NCBI GenBank assembly: GCA_001724175.1
Contig: MEDT01000001.1
Span: 1-41,027 of the forward strand
DNA from: Cytophagaceae bacterium SCN 52-12
GTDB lineage: Bacteria > Bacteroidota > Bacteroidia > Cytophagales > Spirosomataceae
Length of the DNA: 41,027 nucleotides
Direction of reading: 5' to 3'
A program made the translations under genes and the position numbers. Of the stretch, positions 32,230 through 40,894 are shown piece by piece; position 1 is the first letter of the stretch; every line of letters starts with the position of its first letter. Below the pieces are notes generated by a model, which did not search any database, was not told the origin of the DNA, and was given only the letters and a program-made list of their open reading frames with translations.

Positions 32230-33702
32230 TCACAATTCGCCCATCAGCCTCACCACTCCCATCAGCTGCTGCACCACCTTGCCGCTGGAATCGGGAAGGT
32301 ACCGGTGGGCGTTGATCACGAAGCTGAGCCTGTCGCCCGAGCGGGTGTTGATGTAGCCGGCATAAGCGCGGGTCCCTTCGATGGACCCGCTTTTTGCCCT
32401 TATATTAAGGCTTCGTCCGAAACTTTTGCTTCTTACCGTTCCCGATTCGCCCGCTACGGGAATACTTTCGTAAAACCGGGGAAATGAGCTGAACCGGGTG
32501 ACGGTATTGAGGATATCGGTCACGTTGCGCGGGGTCATCAGGGCCGTGCCCGACAGCCCGCTGCCATCCCTGAGCAGCATGCCGCTCACGTTGACACCCT
32601 TCAGGACCCAGAACGAGATCAGCGCCTCTGTCGCCGATTTGAAATCAGTCTTTCCCGTCATTTTTTTGGCCGTCATTTTCAGCATGGCCTCGGCGTAGAG
32701 ATTGATGCTCCACCAGTTGGTTTGCCTGCAAAGCTCGGAAAGGGGCGGCGACCGGTGGATGGACAGGGTTTTTCTTGCGGGCGCGGTTCCGGATTCCATC
32801 CCGGATGGAATCCAAACGGCCGCTTTATCCCCGACGCGGATGTCGTTGCCGATGAGAAGCTCCGTAAAAAAGCCGGCCAGCAGCAGCTCAGGATTGAAGA
32901 TGGCGCCTCTTATGCTGTATTCGCGCTTCGATCGCGGAATGGTCCCGTCGATGACCAGCATATGGGCATGGCCAGACGGCCTGATGAGCGTTTTGTCGCC
33001 GGAACCCGGCGGCCCGGTCGTGACCAGGTTGACGTACCTGGTATCGGGCAGCGCCGGCTCGATCCTTAGGAGCCGCGCGGCATCGCCCGTCCGGGCGCCG
33101 GTACGGAAATAGATGCGGCAGGCATTTTCGTTCCAGTTCAGCCCGCTGATCCCGGCGCCGTAGGCGTTGGCTACATCGCCCCACTCCCAGGAGTCGCCGA
33201 TCCCGAGGGGATCGAAATAGGTGGCGTCCGCAAAAACCCTGCCCTGTATGGTCCGTATCCCGGCATTCCGGATAGCCTGAAGCCAGCTGTTGAACACCGT
33301 AGCGGAGTCGGTCCGGTCCCTGAACCGCGGGCTTCCCAGGCTGGGGTCCCCGGTTCCGCGGATATAAAGATTTCCCTTTAAGACGCCGTCAGAAAGGACG
33401 CCGTCATGCTCAAGGTAAGTTTCGAAAGTGAAATTTTCTCCCAAAACCTCCAGGGCCGCAGCGGTCGTGACCAGCTTCAGAGTCGATGCCGGGGGAAGCG
33501 ATTGGTCGGTATTCACGCCGATCAGGGTTTCGGTAGTTGCGCCTGAGGTGATCGAGACGCCCAGCGTGCCATGACGCATCAGGCTGCTGTTCTGCAATTC
33601 CCTGATGGCATAGGCAAGCCTGGATAGTGCCAGGGAATCAGCTGTTTGTCCCCGGGCAAAGCATGGTAGCAGGACACAGAAAGCTATGCAATAGGATTTC
33701 AT
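32230..33702 (-). CDS. dacB: D-alanyl-D-alanine carboxypeptidase/endopeptidase (PBP4, peptidase S13)
   Basis: The 490-residue protein has an export signal (cleavage near ARGQT) and the three active-site motifs of class C penicillin-binding proteins: SxxK at 73-76 ('PASTLKLVTTAAALEVLG'), SxN at 332-334 ('WWSINLYAEAML') and KSG at 437-439 ('NIRAKSGSIEGTRAYAGY'). The large insertion between SxxK and SxN, which includes 'GNLYIRGTGDPSL', is typical of peptidase family S13 (PBP4). It should cleave D-Ala-D-Ala bonds or peptide crosslinks of periplasmic peptidoglycan. It converges with the SusD gene with only 14 bp between. Confidence 0.9.
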   Translation of the reverse strand: MKSYCIAFCVLLPCFARGQTADSLALSRLAYAIRELQNSSLMRHGTLGVSITSGATTETLIGVNTDQSLPPASTLKLVTTAAALEVLGENFTFETYLEHDGVLSDGVLKGNLYIRGTGDPSLGSPRFRDRTDSATVFNSWLQAIRNAGIRTIQGRVFADATYFDPLGIGDSWEWGDVANAYGAGISGLNWNENACRIYFRTGARTGDAARLLRIEPALPDTRYVNLVTTGPPGSGDKTLIRPSGHAHMLVIDGTIPRSKREYSIRGAIFNPELLLAGFFTELLIGNDIRVGDKAAVWIPSGMESGTAPARKTLSIHRSPPLSELCRQTNWWSINLYAEAMLKMTAKKMTGKTDFKSATEALISFWVLKGVNVSGMLLRDGSGLSGTALMTPRNVTDILNTVTRFSSFPRFYESIPVAGESGTVRSKSFGRSLNIRAKSGSIEGTRAYAGYINTRSGDRLSFVINAHRYLPDSSGKVVQQLMGVVRLMGEL

Positions 33703-33782
33703 AAAAGCTCCGGGCTGAAATAACTGCCATTTAAACTTAAAGTAATAAAGCGAGAAATGATTATCTCTTTTTAGATTATTTG

Positions 33783-33790
33783 TAGTTTTG
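33783..33790 (+). promoter_or_regulatory. Putative -7 box for the metallo-hydrolase gene
   Basis: TAGTTTTG matches TAnnTTTG about 95 bp upstream of the ATG at 33885. The -33 region is not obvious. A small CCGC/GCGG hairpin occurs in the leader near 33835-33847. Confidence 0.35.
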
Positions 33791-33884
33791 GCCGCAAAAA
33801 AGGACGTGCCTGGTCGAAAACAGAAATGCCCTTCCGCCGATAGCGGATAAAACGGGGGCTGCCGGGTGCGGGAAGTTGATTACT

Positions 33885-35306
33885 ATGAAATTGACGTTTT
33901 GGGGTGCGACCCGGCAGGTGACAGGTAGCATGTATCTTCTTGAAGTGGATGATTACCGGATCCTGATTGACTGCGGCCTGGATTTTGACCTCGATGAAAA
34001 AGGCCGGAGGCTGCTGTACGAGGAGCAGGAAAGTGTTTTTCCCTTCGAAGCGTCGATGATCAATATAGTGCTGCTGACGCATGCGCACATAGATCACTCG
34101 GGGCATATTCCCAATTTATTCAAGGAAGGCTTTGAAGGCCGGGTCGTATGTACCGAGCCCACCCTTGCTTTATCCGAGCTGCTGCTTCACGATGTGGCGA
34201 GGATCAACCGGAGGCGGGTGGACAGTATGAGCCAGCCCGGCAAAAAGAAGAAAAAAAAGAAGAAGGAGCTGCCGAAGGATATCTATCTGGAAAAGGACGT
34301 AGCCGATGCGATGAACAGCTTCGTCCCCGTCGCGTTCGGCAGGGCCTACCGGGTTTCGGAGCACGTGAAAGTGACCTATTACCCGGCCGGACACCTGCTG
34401 GGAGCTGCTCATATTTACCTTGAGATCACAGAAAACGGGCAAAAAAAGACCCTTTGCTTTTCCGGCGACATCGGGCGGATGAACTATCCGCTGGTAGTCG
34501 ATCCGGGGCCCGTTCCCCAGGCTGACTACGTCATCTGCGAAAGCACCTACGGCAACCGTACGCATGTCGATACCAAAAGCCCTGACGACGCATTGATGGA
34601 TGTTATCCAGCGGACCTGCGTGGATAAGCCGGGCCGCCTGATCATACCTGCCTTCTCCGTCGGCCGGACGCAGGCGCTGCTGTATGTCCTGAACCGCCTG
34701 TACGTCAACCGGAAGCTGCCGCCCATCAAAGTATTTTCGGATAGCCCCCTTGCGCACGCATCCATGCGGGTTTACCAGCGTTTTTACCGGATGCTGAACA
34801 GGGCCGCCAGGGAATTCCAGGAAGATAACGGAGAGCTTTTCGACTTCGAGAACCTGACTTTTGTAGCCGGCACTGCCGAGAGCCAGAACCTGAGCAATTA
34901 CAAGGAGCCGTCCATCATTATTTCGGCCTCCGGAATGATCCAGGGCGGACGTGTGGAACACCATGTGGCGGCCAATATCCAGAATCCCTATGCGACGATC
35001 CTGCTGATAGGCTACGCCTCGGAAGGCACGCTGGGATGGCGCCTTCTGAATGGCCTTGAGCACATTAACCTGAAGGGAGAAGCGGTGAAAGTTCTCGCAA
35101 ATGTGGAAAAAATTGACGTATTTAGCGGCCATGGCGATTTGACCGATCTCGAAAATTTCATCAGGCAGCACGACGCGGACAAGCTGAAAAAGATATTCCT
35201 GGTCCACGGAGAGCCCGAAAGTATGGAATTCTTCAGGTCGGTATTGAACGGACACCACTATCAGCATGTAGAAATACCGGAAAGGGGTAGTTCGTACGAA
35301 TTATAA
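33885..35306 (+). CDS. MBL-fold beta-CASP RNA metallo-hydrolase
   Basis: From the ATG at 33885 the protein has 473 residues (a TTG three codons upstream is also open). The metal site is HAHIDH (66-71), with later ligands in 'GHLLGAAHI' and 'CFSGDIGRM'. The beta-CASP region follows, with '[15 protein letters not shown]', '[14 protein letters not shown]' and a C-terminal '[15 protein letters not shown]...[15 protein letters not shown]'. This matches CPSF-73/Ysh1-like bacterial ribonucleases. An insertion of seven lysines (K120-126) before '[11 protein letters not shown]' is unusual and might contact RNA. It starts 14 bp before accA and may be co-transcribed with it. Confidence 0.9.
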   Translation: MKLTFWGATRQVTGSMYLLEVDDYRILIDCGLDFDLDEKGRRLLYEEQESVFPFEASMINIVLLTHAHIDHSGHIPNLFKEGFEGRVVCTEPTLALSELLLHDVARINRRRVDSMSQPGKKKKKKKKELPKDIYLEKDVADAMNSFVPVAFGRAYRVSEHVKVTYYPAGHLLGAAHIYLEITENGQKKTLCFSGDIGRMNYPLVVDPGPVPQADYVICESTYGNRTHVDTKSPDDALMDVIQRTCVDKPGRLIIPAFSVGRTQALLYVLNRLYVNRKLPPIKVFSDSPLAHASMRVYQRFYRMLNRAAREFQEDNGELFDFENLTFVAGTAESQNLSNYKEPSIIISASGMIQGGRVEHHVAANIQNPYATILLIGYASEGTLGWRLLNGLEHINLKGEAVKVLANVEKIDVFSGHGDLTDLENFIRQHDADKLKKIFLVHGEPESMEFFRSVLNGHHYQHVEIPERGSSYEL

Positions 35307-35320
35307 TATTAACCATTTTC

Positions 35321-36277
35321 ATGAGAACTTACCTCGATTTCGAAAAACCGATAGCAGAGCTTGAGAACAAGCTGGCGGAAATGAAAAAGCTGGCGGAAGA
35401 GAGCAAAGTCGATGTGACAGAGGCTGCCAAATCGCTCGAAAACAGCATTGTAAAGCTTCGCGATGAGATCTTTTCCAACCTTACTCCCTGGCAGCGGGTT
35501 CAGCTTTCGAGGCATCCCGACAGGCCTTATACACTGGATTATATCGAGCTGATGTGCGAGGAGTTCATCGAGCTTCACGGCGACCGCCAGGTTCGCGACG
35601 ATCCGGCCATCATTGGCGGGTTCGGCCGGATAGGAGGGGAGTCGGTTATGATCATCGGGCAGCAGAAGGGGCGGAACACCAAGCAGCGCCAGTACCGGAA
35701 TTTCGGGATGCCCAATCCGGAAGGATACCGTAAAGCGCTGAGGCTGATGAAGCTTGCGGAGAAGTTTAATAAACCGATCGTAACGCTCATCGACACCCCC
35801 GGTGCATTCCCGGGCCTGGAAGCCGAGGAGCGTGGGCAGGGCGAGGCGATCGCCCGGAATCTTAAGGAGATGTTCATGCTGAAGGTGCCTGTGATCTGCG
35901 TGGTAATAGGAGAGGGGGCCTCCGGCGGCGCATTGGGAATTGCGATCGGCGACCGGGTTTTCATGCTCGAAAACACCTGGTATTCGGTCATATCGCCTGA
36001 AAACTGCTCGACCATCCTCTGGCGTAGCTGGGATTACAAGGAGCAGGCGGCCGAAGCGATGAAAATAACATCTTCGGATATGCTCGATCTGAAGCTGATC
36101 GACGGCATCATAGAGGAACCGGTCGGCGGCGCGCATCTCAGTCATGAGAAAATGGCGGAGATCCTGAAAGAGAGGATCCTGGAAAACCTGAAGGTGCTCT
36201 CAAAAATGTCGGCCGAAAAACGGATCACATCACGCATCGACAAGTTCTGCTCGATGGGAGTGGTGCTTGAAAAGTAA
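35321..36277 (+). CDS. accA: Acetyl-CoA carboxylase carboxyltransferase subunit alpha
   Basis: The 318-residue protein matches AccA along its full length, including '[22 protein letters not shown]', '[23 protein letters not shown]', '[21 protein letters not shown]', '[33 protein letters not shown]' and '[34 protein letters not shown]'. It transfers the carboxyl group from carboxybiotin to acetyl-CoA, forming malonyl-CoA for fatty-acid synthesis, together with AccD (not in this window). It begins 14 bp after the metallo-hydrolase and 6 bp before the asparaginase, so these genes probably share a transcript. Confidence 0.96.
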   Translation: MRTYLDFEKPIAELENKLAEMKKLAEESKVDVTEAAKSLENSIVKLRDEIFSNLTPWQRVQLSRHPDRPYTLDYIELMCEEFIELHGDRQVRDDPAIIGGFGRIGGESVMIIGQQKGRNTKQRQYRNFGMPNPEGYRKALRLMKLAEKFNKPIVTLIDTPGAFPGLEAEERGQGEAIARNLKEMFMLKVPVICVVIGEGASGGALGIAIGDRVFMLENTWYSVISPENCSTILWRSWDYKEQAAEAMKITSSDMLDLKLIDGIIEEPVGGAHLSHEKMAEILKERILENLKVLSKMSAEKRITSRIDKFCSMGVVLEK

Positions 36278-36283
36278 AAAGTT

Positions 36284-37363
36284 ATGGCAGCGCCATATAA
36301 GTCCATTACCCTTGGGAATTATTCTCAGGACAGCACCCGGAGCCGGGTGCTTGTCATTTATACAGGAGGCACCTTTGGAATGGTATACCAGTCGAAGGGG
36401 AAGCAGCTGGTGCCCTTCGAGTTTGAATATGCCCTCGACTACCTCCCTGAGCTGCACAGGCTCGAAAGAGAAGTCGTATTCCTCTCCCTGCACCAGCCTA
36501 TCGATTCGTCGGACATCACCCCCGCCATATGGGCGGAGCTCGGACAGATCATCAGCGACAGGTATGAGCAGTTCGACGGGTTTGTCATCCTGCATGGCAC
36601 CGACACGATGGCCTTTACGGCCTCTGCGCTCAGCTACCTGCTGGAGGGGCTGAACAAGCCGGTGATCCTGACCGGCGCGCAGTTGCCTGTAGGGATTGCG
36701 AGGTCGGATGCGAGAGAAAATCTTCTTACTGCGCTGGAAATCGCAGCCACCCGGAAGGACGACGGCAGCCCTATGGTTTCGGAGGTATGTATTTTCTTCA
36801 ATTCACTGCTGCTGCGCGGCAACCGGGCGCGTAAAAAAGAGACGTCGCAGTTCAATGCATTTTATTCCGAAAACTACCCTGTCCTGGCAAATGCCGGCGT
36901 AAGGATCGACTACAACATTCCGTACCTCAAGCCTTTTGAGCCCGGTTCGAGGCTGAAGCTCCACCACCGGCTGGATACGAACGTATTTTTTGTGAAGCTT
37001 TTCCCGGGGATCGAACCCGGCATAGTCCGATCGATAGTAGCCACGGAGGGGTTGAAAGGGATAGTGCTTGAAACCTTTGGGGCGGGCAATGCTCCGCAGG
37101 CGCCGCAGTTTGTGGAGGCATTGGCCCGGGCTGTCCAAAAAGGCATCGCAGTATTGAATGTCACCCAGTGCGAAGGCGGGCGGGTGGTTCAGGGCCAGTA
37201 CGGCGTCAGCAGGCGGCTTGCGGAGATCGGGGTCGTCGGCGGTTCGGATATCACACCTGAAGCTGCGATCACCAAGCTGATGTTTTTGCTCGGCCGGGGA
37301 TATGCCTACCAGGAGCTGTGCGGAAAGCTGGCCAAATCGCTTTGCGGAGAAATGAGCGCATGA
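36284..37363 (+). CDS. ansA: Type I (cytoplasmic) asparaginase
   Basis: The 359-residue cytoplasmic protein has both asparaginase signatures: 'VIYTGGTFGM' (catalytic Thr30) and 'FVILHGTDTMAFTASAL' (Thr106, Asp107). It continues with 'KPVILTGAQLPVGIARSDARENL', also typical of the family. It lacks a signal peptide, in line with the type I enzymes, which hydrolyse L-asparagine to aspartate and ammonia. It is the last gene of the probable operon beginning at 33885 and lies just upstream of tRNA-Ser. Confidence 0.93.
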   Translation: MAAPYKSITLGNYSQDSTRSRVLVIYTGGTFGMVYQSKGKQLVPFEFEYALDYLPELHRLEREVVFLSLHQPIDSSDITPAIWAELGQIISDRYEQFDGFVILHGTDTMAFTASALSYLLEGLNKPVILTGAQLPVGIARSDARENLLTALEIAATRKDDGSPMVSEVCIFFNSLLLRGNRARKKETSQFNAFYSENYPVLANAGVRIDYNIPYLKPFEPGSRLKLHHRLDTNVFFVKLFPGIEPGIVRSIVATEGLKGIVLETFGAGNAPQAPQFVEALARAVQKGIAVLNVTQCEGGRVVQGQYGVSRRLAEIGVVGGSDITPEAAITKLMFLLGRGYAYQELCGKLAKSLCGEMSA

Positions 37364-37403
37364 ATTTTATTAAATGCGCTGGTGACAATAATGCAAAAAT
37401 CAC

Positions 37404-37411
37404 TACCTTTG
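37404..37411 (+). promoter_or_regulatory. Putative -7 box for tRNA-Ser
   Basis: TACCTTTG matches TAnnTTTG and is 14 bp upstream of the first base of the tRNA. No clear -33 is seen. Confidence 0.5.
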
Positions 37412-37425
37412 CACCCACTTAACAC

Positions 37426-37512
37426 AGAGAGGTGCCCGAGTGGTTGAAGGGGCTACCCTGGAAAGGTAGTATGTGGGTAACTGCATCGAGGGTTCGAATC
37501 CCTTCCTCTCTG
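37426..37512 (+). tRNA. tRNA-Ser (anticodon GGA)
   Basis: The 87-nt cloverleaf has acceptor arms AGAGAGG (37426-37432) and CCTCTCT (37505-37511) with discriminator G at 37512. The anticodon stem is CTACC/GGTAG with loop CTGGAAA, giving anticodon GGA (37460-37462). A long variable arm marks a class II tRNA, as serine requires, and the T-arm contains GGTTCGAATC. The 3' CCA is not encoded. A terminator follows directly, and the island-like DNA starts behind it. Confidence 0.97.
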
Positions 37513-37516
37513 CTTG

Positions 37517-37549
37517 GGGGGATTTCTTCACGAAATCCCCCTTTTTTTT
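37517..37549 (+). terminator. Intrinsic terminator after tRNA-Ser
   Basis: GGGGGATTTC (37517-37526) pairs perfectly with GAAATCCCCC (37532-37541) around a 5-nt loop and is followed by eight T (37542-37549). Confidence 0.92.
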
Positions 37550-37573
37550 CATAAATCAAATACCCTTTCTCTC

Positions 37574-38185
37574 TCATTCATCAGGAAACTTAGCAAGTGC
37601 CATAACTGTAGCAATGGAACCCATACAACGGCTGTATAATCCCACCTTCATCGATTTCAGATCTTCTCGGCTTTTTGCATAACGAACCGATCCAACGATA
37701 TCACGGCATTCGTACTGCCCTAAACCGGCAATACCGCCGTTTCCCTGACCGCTCTGCCCATGATTACGCAGATCATAGGTCAGAATATTATAGCCTGCAT
37801 CATGGAGATGCTTCAATTCTGGCAAGAAGTTGACTTCAAAGCCACCGAACATAATATTCCAGGGCGGCAAATGACCCGGATAACCATACCGATTACAAGG
37901 CATCGGATGGTTTATAATCAATAATTTGTCGGAGTGAGCAGGAATGAACCAACCTTCTAATGGCACTCCGTCCAAGGAAGGAAAAAAAACTTCCTCGTAC
38001 TGTAGACCTACTTCATCCGGACGGCGCAGCACTGGTGTACGATCGCCAAAAGCAAAGAGTTGTGCATATTGCTCGATCATAGGATGAAGCTTGTGGGAGA
38101 TTGAGTCCGCTACCGCTTCAAAGGTATTTTTTATATAACTTATTACTGCCGCATCATTTTGTCCGATATTCTCTTTTGTTTCCAT
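37574..38185 (-). pseudogene. Alpha/beta hydrolase, C-terminus missing
   Basis: The frame gives 203 residues from METKENIGQN. It has the start of an alpha/beta hydrolase: 'EEVFFPSLDGVPLEGWFIP' (family entry), then 'LLIINHPMPCNRYGYPGH', 'LTYDLRNHGQSG' and the nucleophile elbow 'LYSRCMGS' with Cys187 at the nucleophile position. It then ends at 'ALAKFPDE' before the strands carrying the catalytic acid and base. Relatives are near 300 residues, so about a third is missing. The break falls directly on an imperfect copy of the tRNA-Ser 3' end, so I treat it as a gene cut by an integration or deletion. An AraC regulator gene lies upstream on the same strand. Confidence 0.75.
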
Positions 38186-38260
38186 AATTACAATATTTTA
38201 AGTTACTACTATTTCTAAACCTCGAATTACTATGATATGTTTAAACAAAATCGTGCCGAT

Positions 38261-39112
38261 TTATTTTTGATGTCGAAAGACTTTAGGCGAAATACCTGTT
38301 TTCTGTCGGAAGAAACGGGTAAAATAAGTAGGGTATTCAAAGCCCAGACTATAAGCTATTTCATTGATGGTAAGCTTGGTCTGACGGAGCTTTTCTTTAG
38401 CAACCTGAATAATGTATTGATGGATGTGTTCCAGAGGAGATTTACCTGTAAAATGCTTAATCACGTCTCCAAAATAATTGACAGACAGGTTACTCATTGA
38501 TGCAAAATGAGATACAGTTGGCAGAACTTGCTCATTGCTTTCAGCGGTATAAAAGCCATCAAGCTGTCTGTAAAAATCGGCAACAACTTGGTTGTATATC
38601 CTGCTTCTTGACTGAAATTGTCTTTCGTAAAACGTTTGGGTATAAGAAAGGATCAACGTGGTATAAGAGCCTAGGACATCTTCCGAAAAATCATCCTGAT
38701 TGTATTCATCGTGAGCTTTAATAAAAAGATCCATCAATATGCGGCTTTCTCTATCTGTCAGATAAAGTGCTTCGTGCCTGTTATATCCTGTAAAGGTGTA
38801 ATCTTTGGCATATTTCTTCAATAGCTTCTCACTCACAAATATGCCGTAACCAAAAAATGAGCCGGCAAGATCCCATTCCATCAGGTTTCCTGGTCTATCT
38901 AAAAATAAGTACGATGATGACATTTCCTCAATTGGCGGCTGTACATCTATATTATTCTTTATGGCAATAAGGTAAAAATCAAGTTTAACAGGTTCCGATT
39001 TCATCCTGATGTCTTTGTGATCGTCATAGTGAATTACCTGTATGTTATCATTTGTCGAACCTTTGACATTGATATATTTAAGAAACGAGGGTATATTATG
39101 TATTTTGCTCAC
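38261..39112 (-). CDS. AraC family transcriptional regulator
   Basis: The 283-residue protein has a variable N-terminal ligand/cupin-like region and a C-terminal pair of helix-turn-helix motifs: 'SNLSVNYFGDVIKHFTGKSPLEHIHQYIIQVAKEKLR' and 'LTINEIAYSLGFEYPTYFTRFFRQKTGISPKVFR', the AraC signature. It reads toward the truncated hydrolase 75 bp downstream, a common arrangement in which the regulator controls its neighbour. Composition is AT-richer than the core genes, in line with horizontal origin. It looks intact. Confidence 0.88.
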   Translation of the reverse strand: MSKIHNIPSFLKYINVKGSTNDNIQVIHYDDHKDIRMKSEPVKLDFYLIAIKNNIDVQPPIEEMSSSYLFLDRPGNLMEWDLAGSFFGYGIFVSEKLLKKYAKDYTFTGYNRHEALYLTDRESRILMDLFIKAHDEYNQDDFSEDVLGSYTTLILSYTQTFYERQFQSRSRIYNQVVADFYRQLDGFYTAESNEQVLPTVSHFASMSNLSVNYFGDVIKHFTGKSPLEHIHQYIIQVAKEKLRQTKLTINEIAYSLGFEYPTYFTRFFRQKTGISPKVFRHQK

Positions 39113-39177
39113 ACCTAAGATCTTGTGTCTGTTAAAAATACAAAAATAGTATATAGCCGGCTGACATATCGAAACTT

Positions 39178-39441
39178 TTAACTGTAAAAACGAAACATTT
39201 TACTGATAATCAGAGCACTGTCACTTGAATTCTTACCGGTAGTGTAACTATATTGCTGAATGGGGGTAATTGCATTCTCTAAAAGAATATTCTTCCAGCC
39301 CGACACTGTCGGTTTTGTCCAGTCGGCGTAGATACGCTTTATGGTAGGTGTACCATACTTAGAGATTTCCTCCATCATCTCTCTGACGTTGGCGTATGGC
39401 ACATTATCCGCATCAATTAACACAGCAAGTTTACTCTCCAT
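39178..39441 (-). pseudogene. NYN domain protein fragment
   Basis: The 87-residue frame starts 'MESKLAVLIDADNVPYANVREMMEEISKYGTPTIKRIYADWTKPTVSGWKNILLENAITPIQQYSYTTGKNSSDSALII', the N-terminal part of NYN-domain ribonucleases, with the acidic residues of the PIN-like active site (D10, D12) and a 'GKNSSDSAL' motif. It then runs into 'SKMFRFYS' and stops, whereas intact relatives continue for well over 100 residues with further PIN-fold and OST-HTH sequence. No continuation is found in the following 70 bp. It is therefore a 3'-truncated remnant. Confidence 0.75.
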
Positions 39442-39487
39442 CGTATTTCATTCAATAGGGAAGATTTATCTCTAGGCTCGGGCCAGG

Positions 39488-40431
39488 TCAGCTCCTTCCA
39501 GATTGCTGCTTAATAATCTGTTTTTCCCGCTCTATCTCCGCTATCAGTTCCTCCTCTGTGGGCAGGTAAGGCAAATACTTGCTGGCAAAGAGCTGCTTAT
39601 TCTCATGAAGCACGGAGTACCTCGCAATTGTACGGTCCGTTTCGGTACATAACAATATACCGATGGTGGGGTTATCGCCCTCCCGCTTCTCCAAATCATT
39701 AAACATCCTGACGTACATATCCAGCTGTCCGATATCCTGATGCGTTATCCTGTTAGTCTTAAGCTCAACAATCACAAAGCACTTCAGGATATAATTGTAA
39801 AAAACCAGGTCAACATAGAAGTCCGTGGTTTCCGTCTGGATATATTTCTGCCTTGCCACGAAAGCAAAGCCCTTTCCCAATTCTAACAAAAAATGTTGCA
39901 GGTTATCTATCAACGCCTGCTCCAGCTGTTGCTCGGTATAAGAATAACTTGTTGGAATATTTAAAAACTCCAGGACCGCAGGGTTACGGATAAATTCGTT
40001 CTTGTCATGCTGAAAGGTGCCAGTTTTCTCCTTCATTTCGTCTTTTACTACATTCTGGATATGGGATGATAAAAGACGTTGGTAGTAAAGTGTATTGATG
40101 TTGCGTTCCAGAGTACGTACGGCCCAATTGTTTACAGCCGATTCTTTGAGGTAGTAAGCTCGTGCGGCCTTATCCGATACCCTCATGATCAGTTGAAAAT
40201 GGGACCAGCTTAATTTAGCAGACACTGTCTGCTGAATTTCAGCCAAATCAGGAAAGGTCAAATAAAAGAGACTAAAGCTGCGGATATTCGTCTCAGAAAA
40301 GCCACGACCAAGACTACTTTAATTATTTCAGCGCCATACTGCGCCCTCTCTTTACCCTTTTACTCCTCTTCCACGATCCGCTTACCAGTTAACCAGTAAG
40401 CCTCCACCATTGCAAAAGGAGTACGATAATT
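39488..40431 (-). pseudogene. DUF1016/YhcG-type PDDEXK nuclease, disrupted
   Basis: The main frame (39488-40261 or further, 257 residues from a TTG) carries the PDDEXK part: 'FYVDLVFYNYILKCFVIVELKTNRITHQDIGQLDMYVRMF' with the catalytic D...ExK pattern, preceded by 'LTFPDLAEIQQ'. Upstream on the same strand, the typical N-terminus is still readable: 'AMVEAYWLTGKRIVEEE', then a TAA at 40360-40362 where relatives have Gln, then 'KGKERAQYGAEIIK', and after a frameshift 'SLGRGFSETNIRSFSLFYLTFP'. So the gene has lost function by a nonsense codon and a frameshift. Intact members resemble restriction- or defence-linked nucleases. Confidence 0.85.
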
Positions 40432-40501
40432 TCTCCATACTTAAAAAATAGTTATTCCATTCATTATCTATGAACGACAGGCTTCCGAGCTATTTTCTAT
40501 T

Positions 40502-40894
40502 TTACCATCTTTCAACCTTCAACATTTCTACCTCATTAAAATGCTTGTCAGCCGATATGAGAGTAAGATTGTGATATTTAGTTACTGCGGCTATCCAAAT
40601 GTCATTTTCGGGAATGGGTTTTCCCTTAGTTAGCAGAGCGGATTTTATCCGGCCATACTCGTTTGCTGTTTGAGCAGTAACAGCCAGAACCTGACATTTA
40701 AGTAAAAATCCATTAATCTGAGCCAAGTGCTTCTCAGGGTCTGAGGATCGATAGGCCCCTAATAGCAGCTCTCCTAAAACTGTAGACGAAATATTAACGC
40801 TTTGAAAGCCCTTGAGGTTCTCCAGAATCGTGGGGTTCCCTTTAAACAATTCAATGATCACATTGGTATCGAGCAAAATCTCACTTCCAGTCAT
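40502..40894 (-). CDS. vapC: VapC-type PIN-domain toxin
   Basis: From the ATG at 40894 the protein has 130 residues; the upstream in-frame extension is the antitoxin gene read in another frame. PIN features are 'ILLDTNVIIELFKGNP' (Asp9), 'VLGELLLGAY' (Glu42), 'PENDIWIAAVTKYHNLTLIS' (Asp98) and 'ADKHFNEV' (Asp116), all four acidic positions being present. It should cleave RNA, probably tRNA, when not bound by its antitoxin. The antitoxin stop codon overlaps the toxin start by 14 nt, typical of a translationally coupled toxin-antitoxin operon. It appears intact in an otherwise decayed region. Confidence 0.88.
   Translation of the reverse strand: MTGSEILLDTNVIIELFKGNPTILENLKGFQSVNISSTVLGELLLGAYRSSDPEKHLAQINGFLLKCQVLAVTAQTANEYGRIKSALLTKGKPIPENDIWIAAVTKYHNLTLISADKHFNEVEMLKVERW

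Noticed and set aside
37563..37574. Second copy of the tRNA 3' end as a proven attachment site
   Set aside because: The match is only 11/12 in a pyrimidine-rich stretch and could be chance; it is kept only as a supporting observation.
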